Positions 61,561 to 64,000 of a stretch of DNA of 64,000 nt are shown here, in pieces (position 1 is the stretch's first letter; every line of letters starts with the position of its first letter). The stretch comes from Actinopolyspora mortivallis DSM 44261 (lineage in GTDB: Bacteria > Actinomycetota > Actinomycetes > Mycobacteriales > Pseudonocardiaceae): positions 2,041,584-2,105,583 of the forward strand of contig NZ_KB913024.1 in assembly GCF_000384035.1 (NCBI RefSeq), given 5' to 3'. The notes beneath the pieces were generated by a model, which worked only from the letters and a program-made list of their open reading frames with translations, ran no database searches and had not been told where the DNA came from. The translations under genes were made by a program, and so were the position numbers.

Positions 61561-62373
61561 TCACCCGTCGGTCCCGACACGCCGTCGCAACGAACTCATC
61601 CCGGCAAGCCATCGGTCCGGGTCCGCCGCACGACGCGCGTACCACTCGGCGACCTCGGGATGCGGAAGGATCAGGAAACTCCCCCCGAGGGACTCGGCCA
61701 CGGTGGTGGCGACGTGCTCGGGATCCACGGCGTCGGGCTCCAACAGAGTGCGTCCGAGCTCACCGCTGCTCTCCAGCATCCCCGTACGAACTCCCTGGGG
61801 GCACAGGGCCTGCACGGTGACGCCGTCGTCGGCGTAGGTGGCGGCCAGCCACTCCGCGAAACCCAGCGCGGCGTGCTTGGTCACCGAGTAGGGGGCCGCG
61901 CCCAACATGGTCAACAGTCCGGCCGCCGAGACGGTGGCCAGGAAGTGCCCCCCACCGTTGTCCAGCCAGTGCGGCAGCACGGCACGGGCGGCACGCACGT
62001 GCGCCATGACGTTGATCCGCCAGGCGTGCTCCCAGTCCTCCTCGGGCGCGTCCGGGCCTCCCGAGGTGGCCACGCCCGCGTTGGCGCAGAACAGGTCGAC
62101 ACGCCCGTGGATCCGCAGGGTCCTGTCCACGAGCAGGCGCACCCCCTGCTCGTCGGCCGCGTCGGCGGGCACCGCGGTTCCCCCGACCTCGGCGGCCACA
62201 CGTTCGGCGGCGGCCCCGTCGAGGTCGTTGACCACCACGTGGGCGCCACGCGCCGCGAACTCCCTGCTCAGCGCGGCACCGATACCGTTTCCCGCTCCGG
62301 TGACCACGGCCACCGAGCCCTCGATCCGCACTCCGGTGTCACCGCCGTCGCGTTCCTCCGTTCCCCCGGACAC
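61561..62373 (-). CDS. Short-chain dehydrogenase/reductase
   Basis: 270 residues. Classical SDR: VTGAGNGIGAAL cofactor motif, ANAGVA, catalytic YSVTKHA with the upstream Ser in VSAAG. The GTG start follows the preceding SDR stop by 3 bp with GGAGGG inside that gene's end. In the operon acyl-CoA ligase, SDR, SDR it probably oxidises hydroxyacyl intermediates; the substrate is unknown. Confidence 0.87.
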   Translation of the reverse strand: MSGGTEERDGGDTGVRIEGSVAVVTGAGNGIGAALSREFAARGAHVVVNDLDGAAAERVAAEVGGTAVPADAADEQGVRLLVDRTLRIHGRVDLFCANAGVATSGGPDAPEEDWEHAWRINVMAHVRAARAVLPHWLDNGGGHFLATVSAAGLLTMLGAAPYSVTKHAALGFAEWLAATYADDGVTVQALCPQGVRTGMLESSGELGRTLLEPDAVDPEHVATTVAESLGGSFLILPHPEVAEWYARRAADPDRWLAGMSSLRRRVGTDG

Positions 62374-62376
62374 TGT

Positions 62377-63129
62377 TCACATCCCTCCGGTGAGGGTCAC
62401 GCCGCCGTCCAGGGTCAGGATCTGGCCGGTCACCCAGGCCGCCTCGTCGGAGAGCAGATACGCGGCCGCCCCGGCGACGTCGGAGGGGACTCCCAGCCTG
62501 CCCAGGGGATACTGCCCGGCCACCTCCTCCTCGTTGTTCTCGTAGAGGGCGGTGGCGAACTGGGTCTTGACCACGGCGGGGGCGACCCCGTTCACCCGTA
62601 CGTCCGGGGCGAGTTCCACCGCCAGTTCCCGGGTGATGTGGGTCAGCATCGCCTTCGTCGCACCGTAGTAGCCGATACCCGGCGCGGGTCCCGAACCGGC
62701 CACCGAGGAGACGTTGAGCACCGCCCCACCGTGGGAGGACATCCACTCGCGGTGCACCAGTTGCGTCCAGGAGAGCGCGCCGAGCACGTTGACCTCGAAG
62801 GTCTTCCTGGCGACGCCGTGGTCGAGTTCGATCAGCGGCCCGTAGGCCGGGTTGATGCCGGTGTTGTTGACCAGCATGTCCACCCGCCCGAAGGTGTCCA
62901 GCGTCCGTGTCACCGTCTCCTGCTGGTGCGCGGAGTCGTCGGCCTTGCCCGCCACCGCGAGGGCGTGTTCCGAGCCTCCCAGCAGGTCGACCGCCTCCCG
63001 CAGCGTCTCCTCCTTGCGAGCGGTCAGGCACACCCGTGCCCCTTCCCGCACGAGGCGTTGGGCGATGCCGAACCCGATGCCCCGGCTGGCTCCGGTGACG
63101 ATCGCGACACGGCCGTCGAACCTGTTCAT
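62377..63129 (-). CDS. Short-chain dehydrogenase/reductase (FabG-like)
   Basis: 250 residues. TGASRGIGFGIAQ motif, NNTGINP, Ser in NVSSVAGS and YGATKAM catalytic Tyr/Lys, ending with LTLDGGVTLTGG. It resembles 3-oxoacyl reductases or 2-dehydropantolactone-type SDRs. ATG 63129 has GGAAGGAAG upstream; the long frame to 63843 is a shadow over the ligase gene. It overlaps nothing and follows the ligase stop by 22 bp. Confidence 0.88.
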   Translation of the reverse strand: MNRFDGRVAIVTGASRGIGFGIAQRLVREGARVCLTARKEETLREAVDLLGGSEHALAVAGKADDSAHQQETVTRTLDTFGRVDMLVNNTGINPAYGPLIELDHGVARKTFEVNVLGALSWTQLVHREWMSSHGGAVLNVSSVAGSGPAPGIGYYGATKAMLTHITRELAVELAPDVRVNGVAPAVVKTQFATALYENNEEEVAGQYPLGRLGVPSDVAGAAAYLLSDEAAWVTGQILTLDGGVTLTGGM

Positions 63130-63151
63130 CCGTCTTCCTTCCTTCGATCGG

Positions 63152-64000
63152 TCATTGCGTGCTCGTCCGCTCCCCGAGTCGACGGCGCAGGATCTTGCCC
63201 GTGGCCGTCTTGGGGAGTTCGTCGAGGAGCACCACCTCGCGCGGGTACTTGTACGCGGCGAGACGTCCTTGGCAGTACTCGACCAGCTCCGCTTCGCTCG
63301 CCGCGTTCGCGGAGACGAGACTGACGTAGGCCCGGACCGTTTCACCCCGGTACTCGTCGGCGACGCCGACGACGGCGGCCTCCCGCACCGCGGGATGGGT
63401 GTAGAGCACGTCCTCCACCTCACGGGGCCACACCTTGAACCCGGAGGCGTTGATGACGTCCTTCTTGCGGTCCACGACGTAGAACCACCCGTCGGCATCC
63501 ATGAACCCCACGTCGCCGGTGTGCAGCCTCCCCTCCGGGATCGTGGTCTCCGTCTGCTCCGGCCGGTTCCAGTAGGCCGGAACCACCATCGGCCCCTCCA
63601 CGACGATCTCGCCGACCGAGCCGGCGGGCAGGTCCGCCCCGTTGTCGTCGACCACGCGCAGCAGGCAGTTGAAGGTGGGGATCCCGACACTGATGGTTCC
63701 GGTGGCCTCGTCGACGGGGGCCTCCAGGTGCGGCGGCACCGAGGTGGCGGTGGCCGTGGTCTCGGTGAGGCCGTACCCGTTGCGGATGTAGATCCCGAAC
63801 TCGGAGCGGAACCTGCGCACCAGCCCCACGGGCAGCGGAGCACCGCCCGAGTACACCTGTTCGAAGGACGTGAAGTCCTCGGCTGTGACCCCGGGATGGT
63901 TCATCAGGGCGACATAGGCGGTGGACGGGGCGATCATGTACTGCGGTCGTCGCTTCCGTACCACGTCGAGCACCACACCCGGTTCGAACCGGTAAAGCAG
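63152..64000 (-). CDS. Acyl-CoA / AMP-forming ligase, 5' end beyond the window
   Basis: 282 residues of the C-terminal two-thirds of an ANL enzyme; the frame is open through base 64000. Seen: YSGGAPLP, GYGLTETTA (A5), VVEGPMVVPAYWN, LHTGDVGFMDADGW, DRKKDVINASGFKVWPREVE and the catalytic Lys in LPKTATGKILRR. It resembles long-chain fatty acyl-CoA ligases. Probable first visible gene of the leftward operon with two SDRs, supplying acyl-CoA. Confidence 0.9.
   Translation of the reverse strand: MLYRFEPGVVLDVVRKRRPQYMIAPSTAYVALMNHPGVTAEDFTSFEQVYSGGAPLPVGLVRRFRSEFGIYIRNGYGLTETTATATSVPPHLEAPVDEATGTISVGIPTFNCLLRVVDDNGADLPAGSVGEIVVEGPMVVPAYWNRPEQTETTIPEGRLHTGDVGFMDADGWFYVVDRKKDVINASGFKVWPREVEDVLYTHPAVREAAVVGVADEYRGETVRAYVSLVSANAASEAELVEYCQGRLAAYKYPREVVLLDELPKTATGKILRRRLGERTSTQ

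Noticed and set aside
60766-63324. 852-codon open frame on the plus strand
   Set aside because: Antisense to TetR and two SDRs; composition typical of a shadow frame.

Overview
The window is high-GC actinobacterial chromosome, and everything in it fits a halophilic member of the genus Actinopolyspora or a close relative. The partial gene at the left edge encodes a fused glycine-sarcosine / sarcosine-dimethylglycine N-methyltransferase. From memory of that family, its N-terminal 374 residues look almost the same as the Actinopolyspora halophila enzyme, which makes glycine betaine from glycine. A second betaine route, betaine-aldehyde dehydrogenase plus choline oxidase, sits at 51.4-54.8 kb. 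Codon use, GTG/TTG starts and closely packed operons with 4-bp overlaps are typical of actinobacteria. I see no insertion sequence, phage, CRISPR array or rRNA; one tRNA-Pro(GGG) is present.

Layout. 0-6.7 kb: betaine methyltransferase (cut by the edge), an acyl-CoA synthetase, a secreted GH2 glycosidase and an epoxide-hydrolase-like alpha/beta hydrolase. 6.7-20.6 kb: one long leftward exopolysaccharide-type cluster. In transcription order it holds a CE4 deacetylase, nucleotide-sugar dehydrogenase, ATP-grasp ligase, FAD oxidoreductase, polyprenyl-phosphate sugar transferase, GT4, epimerase, GH18, membrane GT2, LuxR regulator, GT4 and a second LuxR regulator. 20.7-23.7 kb: korAB, 2-oxoacid:ferredoxin oxidoreductase. 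24.4-29.6 kb: TetR, a GT39 membrane glycosyltransferase, a methyltransferase, a class III aminotransferase and a small DUF5313 membrane protein, followed by tRNA-Pro with a strong terminator.

30-41.3 kb: a PucR-type regulator faces a leftward three-gene lipid cassette of fatty acyl-AMP ligase, a 2150-residue PKS and an acyl-CoA carboxylase beta subunit. The gene order copies the mycobacterial fadD32-pks13-accD4 mycolate condensation locus, but the PKS also carries dehydratase and ketoreductase domains. 41.6-50.2 kb: GNAT, a class I methyltransferase, a GT4 / methyltransferase / alpha-alpha-toroid operon, a membrane-anchored GH25 muramidase, a DUF2237 protein, a SixA-like phosphatase and a DivIVA-like coiled-coil protein. 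50.4-54.8 kb: TetR divergent from betB-codA, with a perfect 14-bp palindrome between them. 54.9-55.5 kb: a secreted protein.

55.9-64 kb: a lipid-catabolic regulon. A rightward operon (HAD, APH-like kinase, acyl-CoA dehydrogenase, with MaoC hydratase after) is the unfused counterpart of the animal ACAD10/ACAD11 enzymes that remove the hydroxyl of 4-hydroxyacyl-CoAs through a phosphorylated intermediate. It faces a quinone-oxidoreductase-like gene, a TetR repressor, two SDRs and an acyl-CoA ligase cut by the right edge. Three near-identical TACCGAC(T/C)(A/G)G-type palindromes lie before the HAD gene, the oxidoreductase gene and the TetR gene, which defines a local regulon from sequence alone.
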